DNA of 64,000 bases. Source: Aralia elata (taxonomy: Eukaryota > Streptophyta > Magnoliopsida > Apiales > Araliaceae). The notes beneath the pieces were generated by a model, which worked only from the letters and a program-made list of their open reading frames with translations, made no database searches and had not been told where the DNA came from. Positions 10,745-22,192 of the stretch are shown piece by piece. The DNA lies in NCBI GenBank assembly GCA_034770075.1, contig CM068379.1, positions 12,307,922-12,371,921 on the forward strand. Direction: 5' to 3'. Each line of letters begins with the position of its first letter. Position 1 is the stretch's first letter. The position numbers and the translations under genes were made by a program.

Positions 10745-11230
10745 ATTCTATTGCGGTGTCTTCACAACTGTACGATGTCTAATAATTCCTTCATTCTTGC
10801 AGAACTCATTAAACTCAGTCTCGCAAAACTCAAGGCCATTATCTGATCTGAACCTCTTAATCTGCTTTCCTGTTTGCTTCTCAACCAAAGTCTTCCACTG
10901 TTTGAAAGTCACAAAAACGTCATTCTTATGTTTCAAGAACTAGACCCAAACCTTCCTGGAGTAATCATCAATGAAGGTTAGCAGATAATGTGCACCGCTA
11001 CCTTTGGAAGGAACCCGTGAAGGACCCCAAATGTCTGAATGAATGTAGTCTAAAGTCCCCTTTATTCTATGAACCGCAATCTTGAAACTAACTCCTTTTT
11101 GCTTACTTAAGACACAATGCTCACAGAAGTCCAACTTTCTTATTTTCTGTCCAGATAAAAGACCTCTTTTACTCAAAGCATCCATGCCTCTTTCACTCAT
11201 ATGATATATGCCACAACCCGGTGGTGTCAT
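10745..11230 (-). pseudogene. Copia integrase zinc finger and catalytic core, broken
   Basis: The 10940-11230 part begins with the HHCC finger (HMSERGMDALSKRGLL, then FCEHCVLSKQ) and continues through LDYIHSDIWGPSR (first catalytic Asp) and TFIDDYSRKVWV. A TAG at 10940-10942 interrupts it. The 10748-10936 part contains RFRSDNGLEFCETEFNEFC (second catalytic Asp) and stops at TPQ followed by TAG at 10748-10750, just before NGVAERMNR with the catalytic Glu. Both stops are single-codon changes in otherwise continuous protein. Confidence 0.88.
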
Positions 11231-11309
11231 CTGCAGTAACTGAAGAACAAATTACATCCGAATATGTAGTTGTAGAACCCTCCAACTTATATAAAGTGCC
11301 TACCTTGAT

Positions 11310-11783
11310 TCATTTCATCAACACAAGAGAGCCTTTACTAATCGTCATAACTCCACCTTTAGCTGTGTACTTACACCCATTTTCATCTAATGTACCTAAA
11401 GATATGAGATTCTTCTTTAAACCTGGAACATGTCTAATATCTGACAATGTCCTGATTATGCCATCATGCATCTTAATTTTAATTGTACCAATGCCAATTA
11501 CTTTACATTTATAATTATTTCCCATCAAAATAATTCCAGCATCAAATGGTTCATATGTGGAGAACCAATCACGAGTAGGACACATATGATAAGAACACCC
11601 AGAATCCAAAATCCAATCACTGCTAAGTCTTTCTCTGTCATCGTCTACTAACAGAAGATCATCACTATCCTTAGCAACGCTATCCTGGGCAGGCTTTCTT
11701 GCCCCCTGATTTTGCTGGTTTTGCACATTCTGTCCACTATTAATCTGACCATGATTGTCTCCTCTCTGTTCTTTATTTTTCAA
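11310..11783 (-). pseudogene. Copia aspartic protease
   Basis: The frame contains DWILDSGCSYHMCPTRDWF with an intact DSG active site, then HVPGLKKNLISLGTLDENG, the usual end of Copia protease. The N-terminal 45 residues are the gag tail, rich in Asn and Gln. The frame itself is unbroken for 157 codons but is isolated from its neighbours by stops. Confidence 0.88.
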
Positions 11784-12193
11784 CTTCGGACAATTACGCT
11801 TTATATGCCACTTTGCATGACAGTAGTTACAGCTGAAATTCTTATTCCTAGATTTTGATATATGTGTACTGCCACTTTTTGAACTTCTCTCAACTAATCT
11901 CCCCCGGCAAACAATCCAACACCTTGATCATCACTTTTCCCAAAAGTCATCTCAGAATCTAGTTTTTGTTTACTCATAAGATTCGTCTTAACATCCTCAA
12001 TTGAGATAGTGTCTCTACCATATATCATAGGGTCTCTAAAGTGCTTATATGAAGGAGGTAATGAGACTAACAATAATAGGGCTTGATCTTCATCATTAAT
12101 CTTAACATCAATATTCTGCAACTTAGTTACAATTGAATTAAATTCAGTGATATGAGATTTGATTTGAGTACCTTCTGAATATCTCTTCTCCAA
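11784..12193 (-). pseudogene. Copia gag C-terminal half with CCHC zinc knuckle
   Basis: The 11894-12193 frame reads RYSEGTQIKSHITEFNSIV, LLLLVSLPPSYKHF and further gag residues. Just downstream (about 11785-11850) is the knuckle CNYCHAKWHIKRNC, which fits C-x2-C-x4-H-x4-C. The first 80 or so gag residues and the primer-binding site are missing, so the element has lost DNA between gag and its 5' LTR. Confidence 0.85.
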
Positions 12194-12199
12194 AATCCT

Positions 12200-12404
12200 A
12201 GCACCTATATTTATAGGCCATAGGAAATTCCATAACCAAATAGGATAGGAAATACTAAATTGAGTATAACTAGGAAAGATAACTTTTTTTAAACCAAAAC
12301 GGATTCTAGGTAATACCTAAATCCAAATCCAAATCCAAATCGTAGAGAGTCAATCGTAGAGCAGATCGTAGAGTGTACATCGTAGAGTGTGTCTCTATGG
12401 GAGC
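12200..12404 (-). mobile_element. Remnant of the Copia 5' LTR
   Basis: The minus strand carries a TATA-like CCTATAAATATAGG (12205-12218), the same GGTATTACCTA centre as the hairpin of the 3' LTR (12308-12321) and four TCGTAGAG copies (12340-12390). The order of hairpin centre and array differs from that of the 3' LTR, so one or both are rearranged. Confidence 0.5.
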
Positions 12405-13662
12405 TGTCATTTACACTCCAAAATTAAACCTTACTATTATTCTACTAACACAAAAATTAGTATAGTGACAAGTAATGACTGATCCCACAGAGAGTGAATT
12501 TAACCTTGTTTATTCTATTATTTTCTAAATCAAAATACTACTAAATATAAATTGGGGGGTTTTGAATTGAATTTATTAACTAGAGTGACAAAAAATATTT
12601 AATAATTAAGGATAATCAATAAATTAAAGATTTCAGTTCTTCAGTTCAGTATCACCTTTTTACAACAATGAAATAACTAAGTGTGATACTATTTATCCTT
12701 CAATGAAACTAATAATCCTAGTTAACAATAAGCTCTGTTAACTAAAATTTCCCTTAGATTATCACTTTATGAAATAAGCTCTTCACAAGATTCTAACTAT
12801 CATACAACCTAAAGCAAGCACTCTGGATTTAATATAACAACAACATTAAGAATTAGGGAATTAGACTATTCCAAGCAACAATCACACAAGTTCGGATTAT
12901 TTAACTTGTCTTATGATAATCTTAACAATACTCAAACGTTTGTCCACAATCATGTATTACTAATTATTACTTGTGATTAGAAACAATATCAATTACACGT
13001 AATACAATCCCTTAATCTAGGAGATGATATTAATCAAATCAACTTAACTGGTCAAATTAAATCAATTAGATTAAATAGCATTCAACAGTTAAAATAGATT
13101 ATCAAAAATGAATTTCATATGAGAAGGAATAAATAGTAAAAACTCAATCAAATCATTAGTTATAAATAAGGTTCAATCTTGCTTCAAAACTAGGGTTTGC
13201 AATTGTTTAGAAGATTAGTATATCTAAAACCTAACTATGAACATCTATATATATTCTTAGAACAAAGTCCTAAAGCCCTAAGAAATAACATTCCAAATTG
13301 GAGTCAAATTGGATAAAAATTAAAAAGTTGGGAATTTCCTGATGCCGACCTGGCGCTGCCGTGCTAGGATTTACTCTTGAAACGGTGTTGCCGCGCCAAC
13401 ACTCTAGAGTTTCTGAATTTCCACTTCGGCGCTGCCGCGCCATAATTTATGTTAGGACCAGGGCTGCCGCGCCACTTCCCATAGCAATTCCTGCGCTGCC
13501 GCGCCGATCCTTCCTCTGGCAACGATTTTTTTATCTTGTCCTATTTTCAACTCCAATTTCTTCTAAAATCAATAAACACTTTAATAAGTCCATATACACA
13601 TAAAACATGTAATAAAACTAAACATAAAGGAATTAAAATATATGAATATTATGCACTCATCA
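12405..13662 (-). mobile_element. Gypsy 3' LTR (Athila/Tat-like)
   Basis: On the minus strand the LTR starts TGATGAGTGCATAATATTC at 13662, directly after the polypurine tract GTGTGGGGAGATT (13663-13675), and ends with GTAAATGACA at 12405. Length is about 1258 bp. It contains five GC-rich repeats around GCTGCCGCGCC (13351-13505), unlike the AT-rich surroundings. The body of the element lies to the right. Confidence 0.65.
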
Positions 13663-14075
13663 AATCTCCCCACACTTAGCCTTTACACGTCCTCATGTAA
13701 ACCACAATAAAAGTCATATTGAAATCATTCGAATTCTAGTCAACTAAATTCTCAAAGGTTTCAATTCAATTACCAACCATGAATATCAATACTAATCAAC
13801 AGAAATTTGATCAACACTTCATCAACAAATTGACAATAATAACCTCGTCATTCTCCACTGAACATCTCCAAATCGAACTGTAATCACCGAAAGGTCTCTC
13901 CTATGATCAACATAAATACTCAACTCAGTTCATATGGAACAACAGCCAGCACACTGATTCAAAGCTCAGAACATATTTTCTCTTCTATTAATTTTTTTCT
14001 CTTTTTCATCAGAACCCTCAAATTCACTTTCTTTTTCAGGTGAATGCATTTTATGCTCTATTTCACCTTTCTCAT
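13663..14075 (-). other. Gypsy 3' untranslated region, first part
   Basis: No coding sequence. The polypurine tract lies at its left end. At 14038-14068 there is a 31-nt hairpin with 7-bp arms AGGTGAA and TTCACCT. The region is interrupted by the solo LTR at 14076 and resumes at 17429. Confidence 0.6.
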
Positions 14076-14786
14076 TGTAACGACCGAGAATTCTGAAATT
14101 GCCTTGTAATTCGAATTTTGAATATTAATGGATATATTATATTTTATTAATATTATATGTGTGTTACGTGTTTAAAGGTTGTGTGACAACCTAGATTATA
14201 TGAATGTATGAAATATTACGTGTTATAGTTTTGTTTAAGTGAATAATTGATTTCGCGTAACGTCGCTAAATCACTATTCACAGGACATGTTTTCCGAGGC
14301 ACTATTCACGCTATAATATTTTTGTGTCCTTTTCAATTTTAATAAATTCCATAAATACGTGCATGCGTACGAATAATTTTTTCAAGTGTCAGAAATTTTA
14401 TTTGAGCTGATACGTGATTTTATTCGTATCCGAAATGTATTAAATGGGTGTTCTGAATATTCGGACAAATCCCATAATAATTATTTTTACCCATCCCAAT
14501 ATTTATGATAATACCCATTTTAATTTTTGGTAGAGTTATTTAACAGTTTTGGTACAAAAGTGGGAGTTTTCAGATATATTTTTGGTATTTTCGGGTATTT
14601 ATTTTGGCTTGTTATACTAAGTGGGAAACAACCAAACCATTTTCCACCAATCAAATTGCTAGGAATGAGAGAGTGGGGGGAGTATTGCCGGCAAGTGGAA
14701 TTTCCACCTTGAGCCACTCCCATTTTTCTTCCACTTCTCCCTAATTCACTCCACTTCTCCTAAATCATTCAAACATTCATTCTCTC

Positions 14787-15017
14787 TTGCATTCCACACT
14801 CCTCCCATTCCCATCAGCTGATAGAGAGAGAGAGAAAGAGAGAGAGAGAGCTGCAAAGAAGGAAGAGAAAGAAGTCGCTGGAGTTCGCCGGAAAGAGGAG
14901 AAGGAGGTCGCTGGAAAAAGCAAGGAAGAAGAAGGAGAAAGCACGGGTGGAAGAAGAAGAGGATTCAAGCAAGGAGAACCCCCTAAACAAAGCCTAGCCG
15001 AACTCCTTAACATCTAG
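14787..15017 (+). other. GA-rich leader ORF in solo LTR E1
   Basis: A 76-codon frame encodes a low-complexity Lys/Glu/Arg peptide (for example KKEEKEVAGVRRKEEKEVAG), caused by a purine-rich leader with an internal repeat. It ends 16 bp before the donor-like GAG/GTAAAC. I see no domain, and the length may be chance in purine-rich sequence. Confidence 0.3.
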
Positions 15018-17138
15018 GAAGGATTTACAGAGGTAAACAATCAATCAAATCTATTCCATTTGATTTCTTGTAAGGATTTTCAAGTTTTTCTTAGTTTTGA
15101 GCTCTTAAGATTGTAGGTCAGATTTTTGGCGATTCTTGGTGTTTTTGTTTATTGTGATTGTTTGTAAATATTGTTAAGAGACTATATAAGCCATTAATAA
15201 CATCAAAGTGGAACAAAAATGCAAGAAATCCTTACCTTGGCTTAATGGAGCAAGAACAATGGACTTTGGACATGAACTTGGACATTCGGACTTTTTAGAG
15301 GACTGTAAAGCTATGATTTCATGTTTATTAATTTCGTTTGTTGTTATGGTATTGTAGTGCCATGGGTTATGAAGCTAACCCAGTTGGAATGGAGCAAAAA
15401 GGAGTTAAAACGAATTCGTAGTAATGATTTTTGTAAAACTTGTCATGAACTCGAAGAACAGAGTATGAACTTTGTACTTTGGCCTAAGATTTGGCTATGT
15501 TAATGTTTATGGGTAATTCTAAATTTTTGATATGCTGTAGCCCCATAAGTTAGGAGTCCATAAAGTCCGGAATTGACCAATTTGCTTGTGTATTGAAGGA
15601 GTTATGGAGGTTGGAGTGGCCAGAGGTCGGAGTCGCGAACTGGGAATAAACCCAGAATCCGGCTACTGCAGAATGGCGCTGTAGCGCCACTTATGAGCCT
15701 TGCAGCTCACGCTGCAGCGAGGGGCATTATGGGGAAAGACCGGGGCTCACGCCGCAGCGTGAGACCCAAGCTTTAAGGCTCACGCCGCAGCGTGAAGCCC
15801 TGTCATGGAGATAACACGGGACTTACGCCGCAGCGTGAGGCCCAGTGCTTTGGCTTGGCGCTGCAGCGCCAGTTCCGTGTTTGGATCGGGTCGGGCAGTC
15901 AGGCCGGGTCAGGTCGGGTCGGACCTAATGAATCCTTTCAACAGGTCCAACACTTATATTTTTCCTTGTATTAAATGATTAGACAGGTTAACTAAGCATG
16001 TTTTGTTAAGCCCTAAATGCTTAATTATTTATTAAATGTCAACCAAATCGGTATTGTCTTAAAGCGGAAATTGACTAATCTGACTGGGTAGTCGTAGGGC
16101 AATCAATGTGTTTTAATGATGCAGCGTCCATTTTAAACCATTATTTGGAATGTGACTAATTGTTATGTAAATATGTACTTAATTGTGTAGGATATTAAGG
16201 AGCATGTGTTATAATATTGTAGCAGCGCATTAGGCAAGTTCTTTCTTAACCCTTGTCTAACCCTTGTGTTGGGCAAGTTTCTTTACCCTAACTCAATTTA
16301 ATATTGGGCATGTTTTCTCAATCGCACAACTTTCATTTAATGTGCGAGTTTATTTATTAATTGAGTAATCATTCTATATTATTGTAAGTTTCCTAACGCT
16401 TGTCTAACCCTTGTGTTGGGCAAGTTTCCCTAACCTTACTCGAATTATACTTGAGCAGGTTTCATATTTTATACATGTGTTGTATATTGTTGCAAGTTTC
16501 ATGACTCAAATAGAGTTATTACTTTTAAATCATATTAGTGGATTAATTATTGTTAATTATTCCACCTCCAAGATAATTATTGATATTCGCAGCTTATGCA
16601 TTTGAAATCATTATCTGTTGTTGGATTGTGAAACGTTTAAGTTCTTCATTCATGAACTGTCTAAGCAAATAGTCTACGCCACTTGTTTCGGCTAGACACG
16701 TACAGGTTATTATTTTAAAAGCTATCCAAACCGATTATTGGTGCGGATTCTTGGACTGAGAGAGCAACCCTTATGTAGGGGATTTTAATGTGTCGATTAT
16801 TCGATGCAGTCAGAGCTAAATATTATGCATATACATAGGGTACAAGAGGCTGATCCCCTCGAGTACTACTGACGGGCCAAGCGTTTAAAAGGGTTAGTTG
16901 AATAACTGATCCTTTTGCCAAATAGTTCATAGTCTATTGGACCACTCAGCAGTAAATAATCAATATTCATCATTTCTTTGGAACTTTGATTATATCGTCA
17001 GTTATTTCTTCAATGTTCTTAAATTATTGATCTATGCAATTATTATTCTCATTCATTCATGATATATCTTCCTTATTCATTTTAAACTTGCTGAGCAAAG
17101 TAGTTGCTCACTCTTGCTATATCATGAACCTATTGCAG

Positions 17139-17191
17139 TTAAGCCGGGAAGTTCCAAAGCGGACAAAGGCAAAGGAAAGCTTACGGAGTAG
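17139..17191 (+). other. Possible short 3' coding exon in solo LTR E1
   Basis: After the acceptor-like TATTGCAG the frame reads KPGSSKADKGKGKLTE and stops at TAG 17189-17191. Solo LTR E2 has KPQQVEGSGKDKGKGKMNV after an identical ATTGCAG (41861-41922). Both are preceded by the same hairpin. The shared frame and stop suggest constraint in the parental LTR. No gene function is proposed. Confidence 0.4.
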
Positions 17192-17428
17192 TTATATGTG
17201 CTATCTCGTTATGTAATCGTGGACTCATTTTGTATTATTACTGTATTCTGCGATGTATTTGTTTAAGGTTATAGACCTTGGGACCGTAGTAAACCTTTTG
17301 TAATGAACAACATATGTTTATTTATTCCGCATTAGTTGATTTATGTTGTTTAGAGGTGTATGGATGTATTTTAGTGTGAACACCAGATTCGAGGTATTGA
17401 TACCTGAATTTGGGGGTGTCACACTCAT

Positions 17429-18172
17429 TCTTTCTTAAGTGAGTGTATTTTATGCTCCATCTCACTTATTTGCTTACTAACGAGTGCGTTTTACACTCCT
17501 TCTCACTGCAAGTGCTTATGGGAGAGTGCGTTTTACGCTTCATTTCAACCCACCATATGATTTTTTTTCATTTTTTTATTTTTCTCAACTATTTTTTTTT
17601 CTTTTTCATGGTCATGTAAATAAAACAAGTAGATAAACAGTTCTAAATCATGAAATCAATTCACACAGTCAAATCCCACATAAAATTCAACCAACTAAAC
17701 ATGTATCCCATATTCAAGAACTCATGTAACACAAATTCAATCCAAATCAATCAACTATGAGTCCTAACTCAATTATCATCACTCATCAATTAGTTATACA
17801 TCAAGCAAATTCTACCAATTAGCATCAATTCTCATTCCATAGCCAAAACCTTTAAAAACTTAGCCAAATAAAACCAATTTTTTTTAAAGAGAAAAATTTA
17901 AACTTTTGAAGCAATTTTAAGGCAATGGATAAGCTAAAAACAAAAAACAAGCTAACCTAAACCCTAAATCCCTCCCCCACACTCAAACCTTACATTGTCC
18001 CCAATGTAAAAAAATTATGCAAAGAAGAAACAACTAATTAATATGCAACTACAAAATAAAAGGGATAGAAAATCAAATCTAAAATCTTGGGTTGCCTCCC
18101 AAGCAGCGCATTTGTTTTATGTCGTTTGCCCGACTGCAATCCTCTTAAGCTACATAATCATATATTCATACT
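17429..18172 (-). other. Gypsy 3' untranslated region, second part
   Basis: Continuation of the Gypsy element after E1. It holds three tandem hairpin-like units (17437-17467, about 17480-17505, 17519-17552) related to the one at 14038-14068. It also has the passage CTCCCCCACACTCAAACC and GGTTGCCTCCCAAG (about 18090), common in Athila/Tat elements between the polyprotein and the 3' LTR. No frame of interest. Confidence 0.6.
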
Positions 18173-18805
18173 TCAAGTGAACTGGTAATGTCTCGGGTCT
18201 AAAGCAGCTGCAATCTTTGGTAAAAAGTGTAGTACATGCACTATGGGGTCAATAACATCAATAACAAAAATAAAATTGACATCACTAGAGTACCTTATGG
18301 CCTTATCATCAAACTTCATGGTCAAGGTATCATTGTGTTCATCAATCAGAGTTTTGACTATTTTCGAAAATAGCATCCCTGAAAGAACATGCACATGCAT
18401 TTTTAGCTCATTCACTACAACCTTAGATGTTGCCAGTATCTCTTCCTCATGCTCCTCATTCTTAGACTTTGGCTATCTGGATGGATAAGGTAAGGGATTA
18501 GTATTAACCTGAATCACATAATTAATAACTACCTTTGATGGCCTTGTCTCCTCCTTGGTCTTCTCCTTATTATTATTAATTTCGTGTTCCCTATTTGCCA
18601 GCTCTTCTAGAAATTTTTCATACGACTCTGAATACAACTCTGAATTTTTTTCAACTTTCCCGTTCCCTGTTAAAGCGTGAGGAAAAGGAAGTACTAGTTT
18701 GTAATCAGGAAGAGGTGAAAAATTACGCTTAGGAACATCATGGTTACACATAGCACCGCTGCCTGTTTCACTATTGTCTGCCTTGCTTTGCAATGTAGAT
18801 ACCAT
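18173..18805 (-). pseudogene. Gypsy gag-protease linker and protease remnant
   Basis: The 18473-18805 frame contains FSPLPDYKLVLPFPHAL, in the position of the proline-rich block before the protease of Athila/Tat elements. The 18173-18415 frame contains KMHVHVLSGMLFSKIVK and looks like a decayed protease-side segment. Reverse transcriptase, RNase H and integrase are absent: they have been deleted between here and the 3' untranslated region. Confidence 0.55.
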
Positions 18806-19208
18806 CCTTTCTTGCTGCTATACCTCTTCACCACTCCTTAAGGTAATTGCACATACATTCTCTCTTGGATTAACAACAGGTTGAGAGTGATTGCCCTGAG
18901 CCTTGAAATTCCATCCTTCCTACTATGGCGGCAAGCTGACCCATTTGATTTCTTAAATCTTAAACATAGGGTTTTGTTTACTACTAGAACTGCTATGTTT
19001 GATTCATGAATTGTTGTGTCTAACTCATGAATGCTTTGAACATATCTTCCATAGATGTTCCAGAATTAGCAGGTGCTGCTTGTCTAGGTTGAAAACCTCC
19101 ATAACTCAAGTTGGGTTAATGTTGATCTCCCCATCTTGGATTATAAGTGTCGGCATAAGGATCATATTACTGCTGATGTTATCCTAGGAATGTTCCCACA
19201 ACATTGAT

Positions 19209-19740
19209 TTATTGCACAACTTCATCCTCTTGCAATATTGGACAAACATCAATAGTATGCCCTGATATTGAACAAATTCCACACACTTTTGTAACTTGCA
19301 TATTCTCTGCAGCCATTTGTCGAACTAAAGCAGTTAAATCAGAAATTTGTTGCTCAATATTACTTGTGCTTACCTCATTTACCTTTTTGGGTGCATGATC
19401 ATTCCTTGTTCCATACTGTTGTGAGTTGGCTGCCATGTTTGCAATCAAGTTCTTTGCAGCCTTCAGAGTCTTGTCAACTAGTGCTCCTCCACTAGCGGCA
19501 TCGATCACACTCCTATCCATTGGCAACAATCCCTCACAGAAGTACTGGATCAAGTGTTGATCATCGATTTGATGTGGTAGACAGTTAGAGCACAACTTCT
19601 TGAATCTCTCCCAATACTCATAGAGTGTTTCCCCACTGAACTGTCGAATTCTGCATATCTCATTCCTAATGTTAGCCACTTTTGAGGCAGGAAAATACTT
19701 CTCCAAGAACAACCTCTTGAAGCAGCTATAGCATATATGC
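19209..19740 (-). pseudogene. Gypsy gag fragment (Athila/Tat-like)
   Basis: The 167-codon frame contains RNEICRIRQFSGETLYEYW, RFKKLCSNCLPHQIDDQHLI, FCEGLLPMDRSVIDAASGG and a C-terminal CGICSISGHTIDVCP, a CCHC-like knuckle. These are diagnostic of the retrotransposon gag domain of Athila/Tat Gypsy elements. The N-terminal half and the 5' LTR are missing; homology stops near 19740, beside the 3' end of the NT-C2 gene. The frame is otherwise clean but ends at a TGA/TAA-rich stretch at 19208. Confidence 0.85.
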
Positions 19741-20087
19741 TAGTTGTCTTCTCTTTTAAAATTTATTTTGCTATTTTTTCTATAGAGGACAGAAGAATCT
19801 GAAACTTCACAAAATATTTGGTTTTGTTTCGGCTGTGGATTACATGAAGAACAAAAAACCATTGTCACAATGGTTTCATTACAGAACTTTAAAATATTAG
19901 AAGAAAAGAATAATGCATGACTAATGCCTTAATGGCAGTATGAGAAACAAGTTTTTGTATAATTGTATTACATGACGGGTAATGGTGAACATTATTACTA
20001 GATGAAATACCATAGTTTTTGCGAGCTTTTGGTCCCTCTTTCACTGCAAGGCTTGTTATTGTCCACTACTACTTCAGGGCTGATCCA
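19741..20087. other. 3' flank of the NT-C2 gene
   Basis: No coding frame is supported. The stretch is the probable 3' untranslated region of the minus-strand gene that ends at 20088. Confidence 0.5.
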
Positions 20088-22192
20088 TTAGGATCTTATC
20101 TCTATGCTTGGTGAGCGCTTATGGCATGGAGTCATGTATTGGAACTCAATTTGCAGGAGACGATGGAGTGGAGCTTTGTCAGCTATTCCCTTTTCGATGT
20201 TACACTGCAGTTCTTGAAGTGGGAGTGCAACAAGGAATCCTTTAATGAATTCTTTGCAGCACAGCTTGCCTTTACATATTAGTTCTTGACTGTCTCTTTT
20301 GTCATTTTTCCCTGAATTGCATAATTCAGTATCTTGGTCATCTCCTGAAGCCATCTTTGAGTTGCTCGACTTTGATTGCACTCTATAGATCGTACTTTCT
20401 CTGTTGAACTTTAGTATGTATGCTTTATTGCATCCCTCTGATAGCCTCTCTCCTAGCGTGTCAATTGTGTATATTGCATCCTTTTCTATTTTGAGAACAA
20501 AGAAATGGTCATTCCAACTTACAACATAGATTTGCTCTTCTGAAGTGGATTCGCTTTGTTGGAGCTCCTCCCATATACTGTCAAAGGACATTGCACCTTG
20601 CAGGAAATCCAACTGATTTGGCATATTTTCAAGCTCAAAGAAGCCTATATAGGACTTTTCTGGCACCACCATCAAAGGTCGAACTTGCGCTTGTAAGACA
20701 GTATCAAGGTCAAAGTGCTGATCTAAAAACTTTTCCCTATGAGTCTCCTCTTTGCATAGGTTTCTCCACTCCAAAGATCCATCTCTGATTAATTTATCAA
20801 ATTGGCACTTTAGCGGTAGCAATTTTGGGTTCTGATGCAGCCAATCAACAATTACTGCAGCAAGAACAGTACAGGCACCTTCACCTGATGCTTTGTCACT
20901 CCGCTGATCAATAGAAGCCAGGAACATCTCTGTCACTAGTTCCAGCTTCCCATCTCTGCTTGTGAACTTTCTCTTCTCCCAGCTGCCTACTTCAAAGCGA
21001 TCACTGCCCGTGAATCCTGATGGCTGGAAATCATGTTTGACTTGACTTTCTCTTGCTCCTAAGGATGATAAGAGGCGGCGGGCATTATCGATATCATCTC
21101 CTCCGTCTTCCCCAAATGCTTTGTTCAAGAGTGGCGTATCTCGGGGATGATCAGGTACTCTGAATCCAAGCCTTCTACTGTTCCATGACTTGAGGCTGAT
21201 TAATGATGGTTTGTGTGTCTCCTGGTAACTGAATGGCTGGTCTTCCTCCCAGCCCTTATCCTTCGCATGTTTGACCTTGTCATCTACTAGACCGACCTTG
21301 TCATCTACTAGACCAGCGATCTGTATATTTGTTGCGGTTATGCTTCTGTAGCTTTGTTCAGCATCCTCGTCGTCTGATTCCAAAGATGAGCTGTCTATGT
21401 TGTTGGTAGTTTGAGTCATAGTATGAGTCGTAGCTTGAGTCTGGAAGCTGACACAAGTTGATAAAGATGGTTGTAGCCGGGTAGGAGAAATAGGGTGTAC
21501 AATGCCATTTATCTGTTGGGTTTGGATTTCTAGGAAACTGAGTTTCACCTGAAATTCAGTTGCAGCAATTTAGCACAAAGAATTATGAATAGCTTCTATT
21601 TATTACTACACAGGCTTACCCTTACCCTTATTATTAGTCTGGCCTCAACTGTGGACCCATTGATGCAGCATTTAATTGGGAGTCCGACAGTTTTCTCTGA
21701 ACTTTCGGTTAGACCAGCAAATTCAGCAGTATTTACTTTGAGTTTGGCTAAAACTGAAGGTGTGCTGTTTGATTCGGCATCTAATCCCTGATAATGTTGT
21801 TTTTGTATGTAAGTTTAACTTCTAACTTAAGGATCACATGTGATTTACCTGATTATGTTACGTTATTAACTTACTTGAAGCTCAAGGTTGATCTTCCAGT
21901 GTCTGGTACTCATGTAGTCCTTCAGTTTCAGCTTGCAGTTATGCTCAAAGTGTTCGTTCCAATGGACGCATCCGTCGGATTTTATGCACTGCTTTGAGGT
22001 GTGATTCTTTTCACTAATTCTTCTGGATAGGTAACTTTTCCTAGGAATTCTCCATTCTATCTGTACTTTTAAACTATAGTTCTCCTTGCTTTTTATCTCT
22101 TCAAGTGACAAACCTTCAAGCGCACAAATTGTGAGATGGAGCTTAGAACTTTTAGTTTCTGGTACACCTGTAAAAAGGCTCCATTTTCTCAT
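20088..22192 (-). CDS. NT-C2 (EEIG1/EHBP1-type) domain protein, three exons
   Basis: Exon 1 is 21875-22192 (ATG at 22190-22192, donor CAA/GTAAGT). Exon 2 is 21626-21787 (acceptor TATCAG, donor AGG/GTAAGG; an alternative donor 6 bp later at 21619 also keeps frame). Exon 3 is 20088-21548 (acceptor TTTCAG, TAA at 20088-20090). All joints are phase 0, giving about 646 residues. Exon 1 starts MRKWSLFTGV, then SSKLHLTICALEGLSL and HWNEHFEHNCKLKL: the first half of an NT-C2 membrane-binding domain. Exon 2 adds LAKLKVNTAEFAGLTESSEK, its second half. The C-terminal region has IYVVSWNDHFFVLKIEKDA, TIDTLGERLSEGCNKAYILK and CKEFIKGFLVALPLQELQ, a conserved block shared with Arabidopsis AT3G11760-like proteins. 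Function in plants is not established. The heptad GLVDDKV is duplicated. No defect is visible; it is absent from the matching interval after copy 2. Confidence 0.85.

Larger units (their letters stand above)
14076..17423 (+). mobile_element. Solo LTR E1 (Gypsy, Tekay-like)
   Basis: The 3348-bp element starts TGTAACGACC, ends GGGGGTGTCACA and is flanked by the 5-bp duplication CTCAT (14071-14075 and 17424-17428). There is no primer site, polypurine tract or pol gene inside, so it is best read as a solo LTR. Internal features are a GA-rich leader (14820-15020), a GAG/GTAAAC donor-like site at about 15034, a cluster of GC-rich palindromes (15675-15870), two copies of an AACCCTTGTGTTGGGCAAG hairpin (16252-16277, 16399-16424) and a terminal hairpin with a lysine-rich open tail (17091-17191). 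Related to E2 in both ends and in these modules. Confidence 0.85.

Noticed and set aside
14076..17423. E1 as a complete non-autonomous retrotransposon
   Set aside because: No internal repeat of its ends, no primer-binding site and no polypurine tract; a solo LTR explains the target duplication and TG...CA ends.
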